The notes below the pieces were generated by a model, which did not search any database, had not been told where the DNA came from, and saw nothing but the letters and a program-made list of their open reading frames with translations. From contig MKTI01000006.1 in NCBI GenBank assembly GCA_001898185.1, positions 496,001 through 560,000 of the forward strand: a DNA stretch of 64,000 nt, in the 5' to 3' direction. Source of the DNA: Cellulomonas sp. 73-145. GTDB taxonomy: Bacteria; Actinomycetota; Actinomycetes; Actinomycetales; Cellulomonadaceae. The translations under genes and the position numbers were made by a program. Of the stretch, positions 25,245 to 34,127 are shown piece after piece; within the stretch, counting starts at the first letter, position 1, and every line of letters begins with the position of its first letter.

Positions 25245-26150
25245 ATGACGCGTGAACCCCCGCTCGAGCATCGGCTCGACCGCCGTCCGGAGCCCCACGG
25301 TGACCAGCTGACCAGCGTCGGCCACCACCGCTCCGACCGCCTGACGAACCTGCGGACGGAGCACAGCGTGGACCATCGTGCCGAGCCGCACCACACCCCG
25401 GCGGTCCTGCACCGCGAGGTGGTGTCCGTCGACGTGCCGCTGCCGGCGGACGTCGTCTGGGAGCACGTCCGCAAGCCCGAGCTGATCCACCGCTGGTACG
25501 GCTGGGACCGGGACGACCTGGCGGACGACATCGAGCGGATCTTCCTCGACCACGCCGAGGTGGAGCACGACCACGTGCCCGGCACGTCCATCCGGCGGCT
25601 GCGCTGGCACCACCACGAGGACCTCGAGCTGCGCTGCCGGGACGACAACCCCGGTCACACCCTGGTCACGGTGCACCGTGCCGCCCGCGACCTGTCCGTC
25701 TCGTTCGACGGCGTCCGGGACGTGGTCGACGAGAACTGGATCAGCTCCGTCCACCAGCTGCACTTCGCGCTGACCGTGCACCGCGGGGAGGACCGCCGCA
25801 CGTTCGCGGTGCACGGCCTGGACGCCGGCCCGCACCAGAACCCGTTGATGTACCGGGCGGGGCTGCACGGCGCGCGTGGCGTGCCGATCGGCGGTCACGT
25901 CGAGGCGACGCGCCCTGACGGCACCAAGGTGGGCGGGACGGTGGTGTACCGGACCGACCTGCAGTTCGGCGTGTGGCTGCACGGCATCGCCGAGTCGCTG
26001 CTGGTGATCCAGGAGGTGCCGGTGGCCAGCCACCCGCCGCACGGCGCCGTGAACGCGATCCTCAACACGTACGGCCTGTCCGACGAGCTGCGCGAGGAGG
26101 CGCAGCGCCGCTGGGCCGGCTGGTGGGACGGCCACCGGCACCACACCTGA
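25245..26150 (+). CDS. SRPBCC-fold protein, AHSA1-like
   Basis: A 301-residue cytosolic protein. After a His- and Arg-rich N-terminus of about 60 residues, SVDVPLPADVVWEHVRKPELIHRWYGWD is the typical start of an AHSA1/START-like domain that binds hydrophobic ligands. A second half (VHGLDAGPHQNPLMYRAGL, SLLVIQEVPVA) may be a second, degenerate copy of the fold. No catalytic residues can be named. The ATG follows TGAGGTGACC; a TAACGT element at 25204 may be its -10 box. Confidence 0.75.
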   Translation: MTREPPLEHRLDRRPEPHGDQLTSVGHHRSDRLTNLRTEHSVDHRAEPHHTPAVLHREVVSVDVPLPADVVWEHVRKPELIHRWYGWDRDDLADDIERIFLDHAEVEHDHVPGTSIRRLRWHHHEDLELRCRDDNPGHTLVTVHRAARDLSVSFDGVRDVVDENWISSVHQLHFALTVHRGEDRRTFAVHGLDAGPHQNPLMYRAGLHGARGVPIGGHVEATRPDGTKVGGTVVYRTDLQFGVWLHGIAESLLVIQEVPVASHPPHGAVNAILNTYGLSDELREEAQRRWAGWWDGHRHHT

Positions 26151-26221
26151 CGGACCGCGCCCGACGGAACCGCACCCCACTAGCCCGCGCCCGACGGCGG
26201 CAGCGACCGCCGCGGCACGGG

Positions 26222-27361
26222 CTACAGCGGCCGCTGCCAGGTGCCGCTGACGCCGGCCGGCCGGAAGCCGAGCGCGACGTTGATCGCCAGCATCCAGCGG
26301 TTCTCCTGCGCGTTCCACGTGCCGACGCGCTGCACCGACGGCCGCTGCCGGATCAGCGCCTCGAGGTTGGCCGTCTTGACCAGCATCCCGAGCCGGTGAC
26401 CCCGGTGGGCCGCCACCACCAAGGTGTCGCCCTGGTGCACGTACTCGTCGGTGTGCGACGGCATCCAGAAGTTGGTGAACGCCGCCAGCCGTCCCGTCGG
26501 CACGTGCTCCGCCGCCGTCACCAGCAGCTCGTAGCCCGCGTCGTGCAGCATCCGCTCCTGCGCCCGGACCCGCTCGCCGTCCCACACCTCGGGGCGCCAG
26601 TCGACGTCGCCGAGCGGTGCGTCCGTGCTCATCTGCGCCAGCAGACCGGCGTACTCCTCGAGCCACTGCTCCGGCACGTCGGTTCCCCAGGTGTGCAGGC
26701 GGTAGTCGGCACCGGCCGCCGCGGCGGCGTCGTCGGCGTGCCGGCGCAGCAGCGCGGGGTCGACGGGCAGGTCGAGCTGCGACCGGCGGTCCACCTGCGC
26801 CAGCGTCCAGCCGGTGCGCCGCAGCCAGGCGACGGCGGGGTTGTCGAGGTTGACACGGCCCGCGCCGGTCGGTGACTCGAGCGCACCGGGGCCGGCGGGC
26901 GGCTCGACGCGGTCGCCGGTGTGGGCCATCAGCAGCGTGCGGCCGTCCGCGCGCGCGACGGCTGCGGCGGCGTCGAGGAGAGCGGTGCCGATGCCGCGAC
27001 GGCGGTGCGCCGCGGACACGTTCACCTCGACGAGCGCGCTGTGCCGGTTGTCCCGCAGGGGCAGACCGACGGAGGCCTCGCCGATGACCGCGGCGGCTGG
27101 GTCGCCCGCGTCGGAGCCCGGCGTCGGCGACTCGTCGGCGACGGCCACCAGCCGCACGGTCCGCTCGGCATGCGAGTCGCGGAGCTCGGCCAGCTCCGCC
27201 TGGGGGGAGTCGGCGCGGTCGGCGTTGCCCCACACGTCGATGCTCCCGGCGGTGCGGACGCGGTTGGCGCCGAGCAGCAGCCAGGCATCCGGGGCGTCGA
27301 GCGTGGTCGGCACCGGCACCTCGCGCACGGTCCACGTGGTGGTGGTGGTGGTGGTCGTCAT
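26222..27361 (-). CDS. Tandem GNAT-domain acetyltransferase
   Basis: A 379-residue protein with two GNAT folds. The first has a good acetyl-CoA loop (VNVSAAHRRRGIGTALLDAAA); the second has VVAAHRGHRLGMLVKTANLEAL and ends in the paired-strand pattern NAQENRWMLAINVALGFRPAG. The double layout recalls mycothiol synthase, but it lacks that enzyme's other features, so the substrate is open. The N-terminus is a run of eight Thr encoded by a repeated triplet. ATG 27361 follows CCTGGAGG closely; frames further up enter the mntH promoter. Confidence 0.85.
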   Translation of the reverse strand: MTTTTTTTTWTVREVPVPTTLDAPDAWLLLGANRVRTAGSIDVWGNADRADSPQAELAELRDSHAERTVRLVAVADESPTPGSDAGDPAAAVIGEASVGLPLRDNRHSALVEVNVSAAHRRRGIGTALLDAAAAVARADGRTLLMAHTGDRVEPPAGPGALESPTGAGRVNLDNPAVAWLRRTGWTLAQVDRRSQLDLPVDPALLRRHADDAAAAAGADYRLHTWGTDVPEQWLEEYAGLLAQMSTDAPLGDVDWRPEVWDGERVRAQERMLHDAGYELLVTAAEHVPTGRLAAFTNFWMPSHTDEYVHQGDTLVVAAHRGHRLGMLVKTANLEALIRQRPSVQRVGTWNAQENRWMLAINVALGFRPAGVSGTWQRPL

Positions 27362-27436
27362 GCCTCCAGGGTCGACGCCCGGCCCCGGTCCGGTCGAGGG
27401 AATTGAGGCAGCCGCGGCCCAATATCCGGTGCGGCC

Positions 27437-27460
27437 TACACTGCGTTTCGGACATCCGAA
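27437..27460 (+). promoter_or_regulatory. mntH promoter with palindromic operator
   Basis: A -10 element TACACT at 27437-27442 is followed by the palindrome TTCGGA-CA-TCCGAA at 27447-27460, which covers the likely transcription start. The ATG of the Nramp gene is 14 bp further on. A metal-responsive repressor of the DtxR/MntR type would fit, but I cannot confirm the motif. Confidence 0.5.
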
Positions 27461-27473
27461 CTTTCGGAGGGAC

Positions 27474-28835
27474 ATGAGCGTGGACCCGGCCGTCGGACTC
27501 GGCACCGACGCGCCCGAGCCCGCGTCGCCGCCCCTCGACGTGCCCCAACCGGCTGGGTCGCCCCGCGCCGTGCCGCCGGCAGCGGCCCCGTCGTCGACCG
27601 GCTCAACGCGGCCGCCCCGCCGCCCGATCCGCGCCCGCGGGGGCCTGCTGCACCTGCTCGGTCCTGCGTTCGTGGCCTCGATCGCCTACGTCGACCCGGG
27701 CAACGTGGCCGCCAACCTCACCGCCGGCTCCCGCTACGGCTACCTGCTGCTGTGGGTGCTGGTCGCGGCGGACGTGATCGCCGTGCTGGTGCAGTACCAG
27801 TCGGCACGGCTCGGCCTGGTGACCGGCCGGTCCCTGCCGGAGGTGCTCGGAGACCGGATGCCGCGCGGCGGTCGCCTGGCGTTCTGGGTGCAGGCCGAGG
27901 TGGTCGCGGGCGCGACCGACCTGGCCGAGGTGGTCGGTGGCGCCCTCGCGCTGCAGCTGCTGTTCGGCCTGCAGCTGGCGGTCGGCGGGCTGATCGTCGG
28001 CGTCGTGTCGCTGGTGCTGCTCGCCACCCAGGACCGGTACGGCCAGCGCCGGTTCGAGCTGGTGGTGGCGGCCCTGCTCGCGGTGATCGGGCTTGGGTTC
28101 CTCGCCGGTCTGGCGGTGCGTCCGCCGGAGCCCGCCGGCGTGCTGCACGGCCTGGTGCCGCACTTCGCGGGCACCGACTCGGTGCTGCTCGCGGCCAGCA
28201 TGCTCGGTGCCACCGTCATGCCGCACGCGATCTACGCGCACTCGGCACTGGCGCGGGACCGGCACGGGCACCTCGGCACCGGTGCGGCACGCACCCGGCT
28301 GCTGCGCGCCACCCGGTGGGACGTCGGCGGCGCGCTCGCGGCCGCCGGTGTGGTCAACATCGGCCTGCTGCTGCTGGCCGCGACCGGCCTGCGGCACGTC
28401 CCGGGCACCGACTCGATCCCCGGTGCGCACGCCGCGATCGTCGCCTCCCTCGGCACCGCCGTCGGCCTGGCGTTCGCCATCGGCCTGCTGGCCAGCGGCC
28501 TGGCGTCGACGTCGGTCGGCGCCTACGCCGGGTCGGTGGTGATGGACGGGCTGCTGCACCGGCGGGTGCCGCCGCTGGTCCGCCGCACGGTCACGCTGGT
28601 GCCGGCCGTGGTGCTGCTGGCCCTCGGCGCCGACCCGACGTGGACGCTGGTGGTCAGCCAGGTGGTGCTCAGCTTCGGCATCCCGTTCGCCCTGGTGCCG
28701 CTGGTGCGGCTGACGCGCGACGAGCGGCTGATGGGTGCGGAACGCACCGGGCCGTGGCTCAACACGGTGCTGCTGGCCGTCGTCGGGCTCGTCGTCGCGC
28801 TCAACGTCGCCCTGCTGGTGCTGCTCCTCCGGTAG
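27474..28835 (+). CDS. mntH: Nramp-family Mn2+/Fe2+ transporter
   Basis: A 453-residue proton-coupled divalent metal importer. The first helix carries the DPGN metal-binding motif (AYVDPGNVAANLTAGSRYG) and helix six the MPHAIYAHS motif, with Ala where the classical MPHN has Asn. About eleven hydrophobic segments follow a Pro/Ala-rich cytosolic N-terminus of some 50 residues. The ATG follows CGGAGGGAC. It is the second Nramp gene in the window. The palindrome over its promoter suggests repression by a metal sensor. Confidence 0.92.
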   Translation: MSVDPAVGLGTDAPEPASPPLDVPQPAGSPRAVPPAAAPSSTGSTRPPRRPIRARGGLLHLLGPAFVASIAYVDPGNVAANLTAGSRYGYLLLWVLVAADVIAVLVQYQSARLGLVTGRSLPEVLGDRMPRGGRLAFWVQAEVVAGATDLAEVVGGALALQLLFGLQLAVGGLIVGVVSLVLLATQDRYGQRRFELVVAALLAVIGLGFLAGLAVRPPEPAGVLHGLVPHFAGTDSVLLAASMLGATVMPHAIYAHSALARDRHGHLGTGAARTRLLRATRWDVGGALAAAGVVNIGLLLLAATGLRHVPGTDSIPGAHAAIVASLGTAVGLAFAIGLLASGLASTSVGAYAGSVVMDGLLHRRVPPLVRRTVTLVPAVVLLALGADPTWTLVVSQVVLSFGIPFALVPLVRLTRDERLMGAERTGPWLNTVLLAVVGLVVALNVALLVLLLR

Positions 28836-28970
28836 CCCGAGCGGGGTCGTCGGCAGCCCCGTCGGCCCAGCCCAGCGGGGGGAGTGCCGGGGTAGGGCCC
28901 TCGGTCCCAGGGGCCCGGAAATCGCCGTGCCTACCCTGACGGTGTCCATCTCTGGACCCGTGAGGAATGC

Positions 28971-29103
28971 AATGTCGCACCTCCAGACCCGGCCCCGTGC
29001 CGGCACCGACGCCGTCGCCGACGGCGCGCACCGCAGCGCGCCCGCACCTCGACCGGCCTCCGTCGGACTTCCATCCCTGCGCGTGTTCGGACGGGCATCG
29101 TGA
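28971..29103 (+). CDS. Possible small upstream gene coupled to the 2-oxoacid oxidoreductase
   Basis: ATG 28971, after GTGAGGA, opens a 43-residue frame (MSHLQTRPRAGTDAVADG...) whose TGA overlaps the GTG start of the next gene at 29100. The peptide is basic, Pro/Ala/Arg-rich and resembles nothing I know. A palindrome GTCCA-TCTC-TGGAC lies at 28944-28957. It may be a leader peptide that couples translation, or chance. Confidence 0.35.
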
Positions 29104-32100
29104 CCACTTCGCACCCATTCCCTGGCATCCCCGACGTCATCAACGGCAACGGCGCCGTCGCCCACGTGATGAAGCACGTGTGCGGCGGCGTGATCGGCTA
29201 CCCGATCACGCCCTCCACCGAGATCTCCGAGACCTTCGAGGCGGCCCGCGCCGAGGGCCAGCTGAACGTCTGGGGCAAGCACCCGTTCTTCGTCGAGACG
29301 GAGGGTGAGCACTCCGCCCAGTCCGGCGCGCTCGGTGCGGCGCTGACCGGCGGCAGCTACGTGTCCAACGCCTCGTCCAGCCAGGGCATCCTCTACGCGC
29401 TCGAGTCGCACTACGTGACGGTCGGCAAGAAGATCGGCGGCTTCGTGCTGCAGGTCGCGGCCCGCGTGGTTTCCAAGCACTCCCTCAACGTGATGGCGGG
29501 TCACGACGACGTCTACGCCCTGCTGCCCGCGGGCTACACCATCCTGTTCGGCGCCAACCCGCAGGAGGCCGCCGACCTCGCGGCGATCTCGTACCGCGCC
29601 TCGGCGCTGTCGCTGATCCCCGTCGCCAACGTGATGGACGGGTTCGCCACCAGCCACGTGATGAGCGAGGTGCTGCTGCCGGAGCCCGACCTGCTGCGCA
29701 CGTACCTCGGCGACCCGGCCGGTCGCATCCCGTGCCCGACGGTCGCGCAGGAGATGCTGTTCGGCGCCAAGGGCCGCGTGTTCTCCCTCAACCAGTACCT
29801 CGACCGGCACGTCGAGGACCTGGCGCCGGAGGACCTGGCGGCCGTGCGGGCGCACCTCGCGGCGATCGCAGAGAAGGTCGAGGCGGACGACGCCGGTGAC
29901 CTGGTGGCCGAGACCGCGGCGTGGCTGCCGGCCGACCTGCAGGGCCAGTGGCGGCGCGCCTGGGTGAACGCCTGGCCGCTCGGCACGCGGCAGCGGGTCC
30001 CCGCCCTGGTGGACGTGCACAACCCCGGGCTGACCGGGCCGGTGCAGAACCAGCCCGACTTCCAGGCCGGTGCCGTCGACCACCGCACTCACTTCGTCTC
30101 CGCCGTGCCGGCGCTGGTGCGCCAGGCGATGGCCGAGTACACCGAGCTGACCGGCCGCGAGTACGCGCCGGTGCGCGCCTACGACTGCGAGGACGCGGAC
30201 TACATCGTCGTCGGCCTCGGCTCCATCACCGACGACGCCCGTGCGGTGATCCCGTACCTGCGCTCCCGCGGCGTCAAGGTCGGCGTCCTCAACATCACGC
30301 TGCTGCAGCCGTTCCCCGAGGCCGAGGTGGTCGAGGCGCTGCGCAACGCCCAGGCGGTCACGGTCCTCGAGCGGTCCGACGACACGGCGCTGACGCGCAT
30401 GGTGACGCAGGCGCTCTTCCGCGCGCGGGCCAACGGTGAGAGCGGCGTGGCCCACCCCGGCATCCCGGCGATCACCCGCAGCCCCCGGCTGACGACGGCG
30501 ATCTTCGGGCTCGGCGGGCACGACGTGCAGCCGCGGCACCTGGTGGCCGCGTTCCGCAACATGGCCGACGGCGGCAGCGCGCCGCTGGTGTACCTCGGCT
30601 CGCAGTTCTTCTCGTCCGACGCCCCGCCGGCCGCCGCCGCGCTGCAGGACCGCCTGCGCGCCGCGTACCCGGAGACGGTGGCGATGGCCCTCACCACCGA
30701 GCCGAACCCGGCCCTGCTGCCGCCCGAGGCGCTGCGGATCCGGTTCCACTCGGTGGGCGGGTACGGCACGGTCGCCAGCGGCAAGCTGCTCACCGACGTG
30801 CTGGCCGGCGTGCTCGACATGCACAGCAAGTCGGCGCCGAAGTACGGCTCGGAGAAGAGCGGTGCGGCGACCAACTTCTACATCACGCTGAGCCCCGAGC
30901 CGGTGCTGCTGACCAACGCCGAGCTGGAGGACGTGGAGGTCGTCGTCTCCCCGGACCACCAGGCCTTCGTGCACACCAACCCGCTCAAGGGTCTGGTCGA
31001 GGGCGGCACGTTCATCATGCAGTCCGACCTGGCGCCGCTGGACCTGTGGCGGTCGCTGCCGGCCCACGCCCGCCGCACCATCCGCGAGCGGCACATCCGG
31101 TTCCTGGTGGTCGACGCGTTCGCCGTCGCCCGCAAGCACGCGCCGACCCCGGAGCTCGAGACCCGCATGATGGGCATCGCCTTCATCGGGGCCGTCGCCG
31201 GTCACGTCGACCGGGTGTCCCACGGCGCCACCGCCGAGGCGATCGAGGCCAAGATCCGCGCGCAGATCGCCAAGAAGTTCGGCCGCAAGGGCGACGCCGT
31301 CGTCGAGGCCAACATGTCGGTGATCCGCGACGGCGTGGCCGCGACGCACCTGGTCGCGTACGACGAGCCGGAGTTCCTCGCCGCCGAGCAGCAGCCCGCC
31401 GCGCGCAGCACGCGCACCCTGGCCCTGTCCGCGTCGATGTGCCCGACGGCCACCGGCGCCCGCGCCACCGCGCTGTTCGACCCGGCGTACTACGAGGACC
31501 TGATCGCCCGGCCGTTCCGCGAGGGCACCATCGGTGAGGCGCCCGTGCTCCCCGGCACCGGCCTGTTCATGCCGGTCGGCACCGGTGCGGCCAAGGACAA
31601 GGGCATCTTCCGGCGCACGGTGCCGGCGTTCGACCCCACGTCCTGCACCGGCTGCCTCGAGTGCTCGCTGGTCTGCCCCGACGCAGCGATCCCGACGCAG
31701 GTGCACGAGATCCACGACCTGCTGACCACGGCGATCGGCCAGATCGACGCACCGGAGCCGCAGCGTGAGGCGCTGCGCGCCCAGGTGTACCCGTGGGCCG
31801 AGGCGATCCGGCGCAGCTACCGCGACGACTCGTCCGACCGGTCGTTCGCGGACGTGGCGGCCACCGCGGCGAGCACGCTCGACCCGAACCAGCGCGCGGT
31901 GATCCGCAACCTCGACGCGGTCGTCGCGCAGCTGGCGACCTTCCCGGTGGCCCGGACCCGGCCCTTCTTCGACGCGATGGAGAAGGAGCAGCCGGGCACC
32001 GGCGGCCTGTTCTCCGCCGTCGTCGACCCGTGGAAGTGCACGGGCTGCCTGCAGTGCGTCGACGTGTGCGGCCCCGGCGCGCTGACCTCCGTGGACCAGG

Positions 32101-34127
32101 ACGCCGACGTGCTGGAGACGCTCCAGCAGCGGTTCGAGACGATGACGCGGCTGCCGAACACGCCGTCGCGGTTCACCGCCGGCGCCACGTCGCCGGACGG
32201 CGACACCAAGCGGCTGATGCTCGACCACACCGCCTACTACTCGACCACCGGCGGTCACGGCGCGTGCCGCGGCTGCGGCGAGGTGACCGCGATCCGCCTG
32301 GTCACGGCCCTGAGCCACGCGGTGGGCGAGGACAAGCGGCGCTCGCACCTGCGCGAGCTGGACGAGGTGCTGGACAGCCTGCACTCCACGCTGGAGGCGC
32401 TGGACGCCGGGGCCGACGAAGGGGCCGTCGATCCCGCCGCCCGCGCCCGGATCGACCGGATCACCGGCGCGATCGAGCAGCTCGAGCACCGCCAGTACCT
32501 GTACGAGGGCGGCCCGACGGGCAACGGCCCGGCGCCGGTCGTCATCGCCAACTCCACCGGCTGCTCCAGCGTGTACGCGTCGACCATGCCCTTCACGCCG
32601 TACCTCGACCCGTGGGTCAACAGCCTGTTCCAGGACGCCCAGCCGCTGGCCGTCGGCCTGTTCGAGGGCATCGTCGCGCAGGTGATCCCGCAGGTGCGGG
32701 CGCTGCGCGTCGCCAAGCTCGAGCTCGCCGGCGAGTACGACCCGGCGGTGCACGACGCGGCGCTGCGGACGTTCGGCTGGCGCGACTTCACCGACGAGGA
32801 GCTGGCGCTGCTGCCGACGTTCCTCACCATCGGCGGTGACGGCGCGAGCTACGACATCGGGTTCGGTGCGATGTCCCGCGTGCTCGCGGGCGGCACGCCG
32901 ATCAAGGCCCTGGTGCTGGACACCGGTGCCTACTCCAACACCGGCGGGCAGGCGTCCACCGCCAGCTTCACCGGTCAGGACTCCGACCTGGCGCGGTACG
33001 GCAAGGCCCACCGCGGCAAGCGGGAGCACCGCAAGGAGCTGGGGCTGCTGGCGTCGTTCCACCCGAACGTCTTCGCCTGCACCACGTCGTCCGCGCTGCA
33101 CGGGCACTTCCTGTCCACGGCGGCGGAGATGCTCGCCTACAGCGACGGCGCCGCCGTCATGGAGGTGTACGCGCCCTGCGGCACCGAGAACGGGATCGCG
33201 GAGAACCTCTCCAACGCCCGTTCCCGGCTCGCGGTGGAGTCCCGGATGAGCCCGCTGTTCGTGCACGACCCCCGTCGCGGGGACACGCTGCCGGAGCGGT
33301 TCAGCCTGGACGGCAACCCGGACGTCGACGGCCTGTGGACCAGCTCCACGGTCGAGTACGTCGACGAGAACGGGGCGCTGCAGCTGCTGAACACCCCGCT
33401 GACCCCGGCCGAGTTCGCGCTCGGCGAGGTGCGGTTCTCCAAGCAGTTCCACCGGCTGCGTCCCGACGAGGAGGCCGGTGCGACGCCGATCGCCGAGTAC
33501 GTCGAGCTGGCACCGGAGGCCCGTGCGGGTCGCGTGCCGTTCGTGCAGGCGACCGACGCGGACCGGCACCTGATCAAGGTGGCCTGCTCCGCGGCGATCG
33601 TCGACCTGGTCGAGGACCGCAAGCACTACTGGCAGACGCTGCAGTTCCTGTCCGGACGGACCGACGCGACGCTGTCGGCAGCCCACCGGGCCGAGATCGC
33701 CGAGCTGACCGCCCAGTACGAGCAGGCGGTGACGGCCCGGGAGTCGACGCTGGACGAGATCGCGGCGGCGATGGCCGAGCTGGCGGCGTCGAGCGCGGCA
33801 CCGGCCGGCATGGGTCAGACGATCCAGCTGCGGCCCACCGGGTTCGCGGGTGCTGCTCCGGCGGCGGCTGCGGCGGGGACGGCGACGGCGGTCGCCGACC
33901 GGCCGATCTGGCTGGACCAGGCCGACGAGCACCTGTGCAACGACTGCGGCACCTGCTACCAGGAGCTCCCGCAGATCTTCGAGAAGGCGACGATCGTGGT
34001 CGACGGCGCCGCCCAGACGGTCGGTCGCATGAAGGCCGGCGCGCTGGACGGTCTGGAGATCACGCCGGAGCTGGCCAAGCGGATCGCTCGGGTCAAGGCC
34101 ACCTGCGACGCGGAGATCATCCGATGA
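29100..34127 (+). CDS. Pyruvate:ferredoxin-type 2-oxoacid oxidoreductase with fused ferredoxin domain
   Basis: A 1,675-residue single-chain enzyme that should convert a 2-oxoacid and CoA to acyl-CoA, CO2 and reduced ferredoxin. Visible in order: YPITPS near residue 35, the TPP Glu region ETEGEHSAQSGALGA, VAARVVSKHSLNVMAGH, a KYGSEKSGAATNFYI CoA-domain part, two [4Fe-4S] motifs (Cys849/852/855/859 and Cys980/983/986/990), then the TPP domain with proximal-cluster Cys1056, 1059, 1155 and APCGTEN, plus GDGASYDIG and YSNTGGQ. Residues about 1,600-1,675 add a mono-cluster ferredoxin (LCNDCGTC, last Cys1669). Many motifs differ from textbook PFOR, so pyruvate as substrate is an inference. It is translationally coupled to the Nfn fusion. 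Confidence 0.9.
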   Translation: MTTSHPFPGIPDVINGNGAVAHVMKHVCGGVIGYPITPSTEISETFEAARAEGQLNVWGKHPFFVETEGEHSAQSGALGAALTGGSYVSNASSSQGILYALESHYVTVGKKIGGFVLQVAARVVSKHSLNVMAGHDDVYALLPAGYTILFGANPQEAADLAAISYRASALSLIPVANVMDGFATSHVMSEVLLPEPDLLRTYLGDPAGRIPCPTVAQEMLFGAKGRVFSLNQYLDRHVEDLAPEDLAAVRAHLAAIAEKVEADDAGDLVAETAAWLPADLQGQWRRAWVNAWPLGTRQRVPALVDVHNPGLTGPVQNQPDFQAGAVDHRTHFVSAVPALVRQAMAEYTELTGREYAPVRAYDCEDADYIVVGLGSITDDARAVIPYLRSRGVKVGVLNITLLQPFPEAEVVEALRNAQAVTVLERSDDTALTRMVTQALFRARANGESGVAHPGIPAITRSPRLTTAIFGLGGHDVQPRHLVAAFRNMADGGSAPLVYLGSQFFSSDAPPAAAALQDRLRAAYPETVAMALTTEPNPALLPPEALRIRFHSVGGYGTVASGKLLTDVLAGVLDMHSKSAPKYGSEKSGAATNFYITLSPEPVLLTNAELEDVEVVVSPDHQAFVHTNPLKGLVEGGTFIMQSDLAPLDLWRSLPAHARRTIRERHIRFLVVDAFAVARKHAPTPELETRMMGIAFIGAVAGHVDRVSHGATAEAIEAKIRAQIAKKFGRKGDAVVEANMSVIRDGVAATHLVAYDEPEFLAAEQQPAARSTRTLALSASMCPTATGARATALFDPAYYEDLIARPFREGTIGEAPVLPGTGLFMPVGTGAAKDKGIFRRTVPAFDPTSCTGCLECSLVCPDAAIPTQVHEIHDLLTTAIGQIDAPEPQREALRAQVYPWAEAIRRSYRDDSSDRSFADVAATAASTLDPNQRAVIRNLDAVVAQLATFPVARTRPFFDAMEKEQPGTGGLFSAVVDPWKCTGCLQCVDVCGPGALTSVDQDADVLETLQQRFETMTRLPNTPSRFTAGATSPDGDTKRLMLDHTAYYSTTGGHGACRGCGEVTAIRLVTALSHAVGEDKRRSHLRELDEVLDSLHSTLEALDAGADEGAVDPAARARIDRITGAIEQLEHRQYLYEGGPTGNGPAPVVIANSTGCSSVYASTMPFTPYLDPWVNSLFQDAQPLAVGLFEGIVAQVIPQVRALRVAKLELAGEYDPAVHDAALRTFGWRDFTDEELALLPTFLTIGGDGASYDIGFGAMSRVLAGGTPIKALVLDTGAYSNTGGQASTASFTGQDSDLARYGKAHRGKREHRKELGLLASFHPNVFACTTSSALHGHFLSTAAEMLAYSDGAAVMEVYAPCGTENGIAENLSNARSRLAVESRMSPLFVHDPRRGDTLPERFSLDGNPDVDGLWTSSTVEYVDENGALQLLNTPLTPAEFALGEVRFSKQFHRLRPDEEAGATPIAEYVELAPEARAGRVPFVQATDADRHLIKVACSAAIVDLVEDRKHYWQTLQFLSGRTDATLSAAHRAEIAELTAQYEQAVTARESTLDEIAAAMAELAASSAAPAGMGQTIQLRPTGFAGAAPAAAAAGTATAVADRPIWLDQADEHLCNDCGTCYQELPQIFEKATIVVDGAAQTVGRMKAGALDGLEITPELAKRIARVKATCDAEIIR

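Noticed and set aside
26195..26212. Hairpin CGGCGG-CAGCGA-CCGCCG between convergent genes
   Set aside because: The 6-bp stem is short and of common composition; too weak to call a terminator.
27603..33932. 2,109-codon open frame on the - strand opposite mntH and the 2-oxoacid oxidoreductase
   Set aside because: It is a stop-free shadow of real + strand genes with a biased Arg/Gly/Val/Leu composition and no domain; the + strand proteins have complete catalytic motifs.
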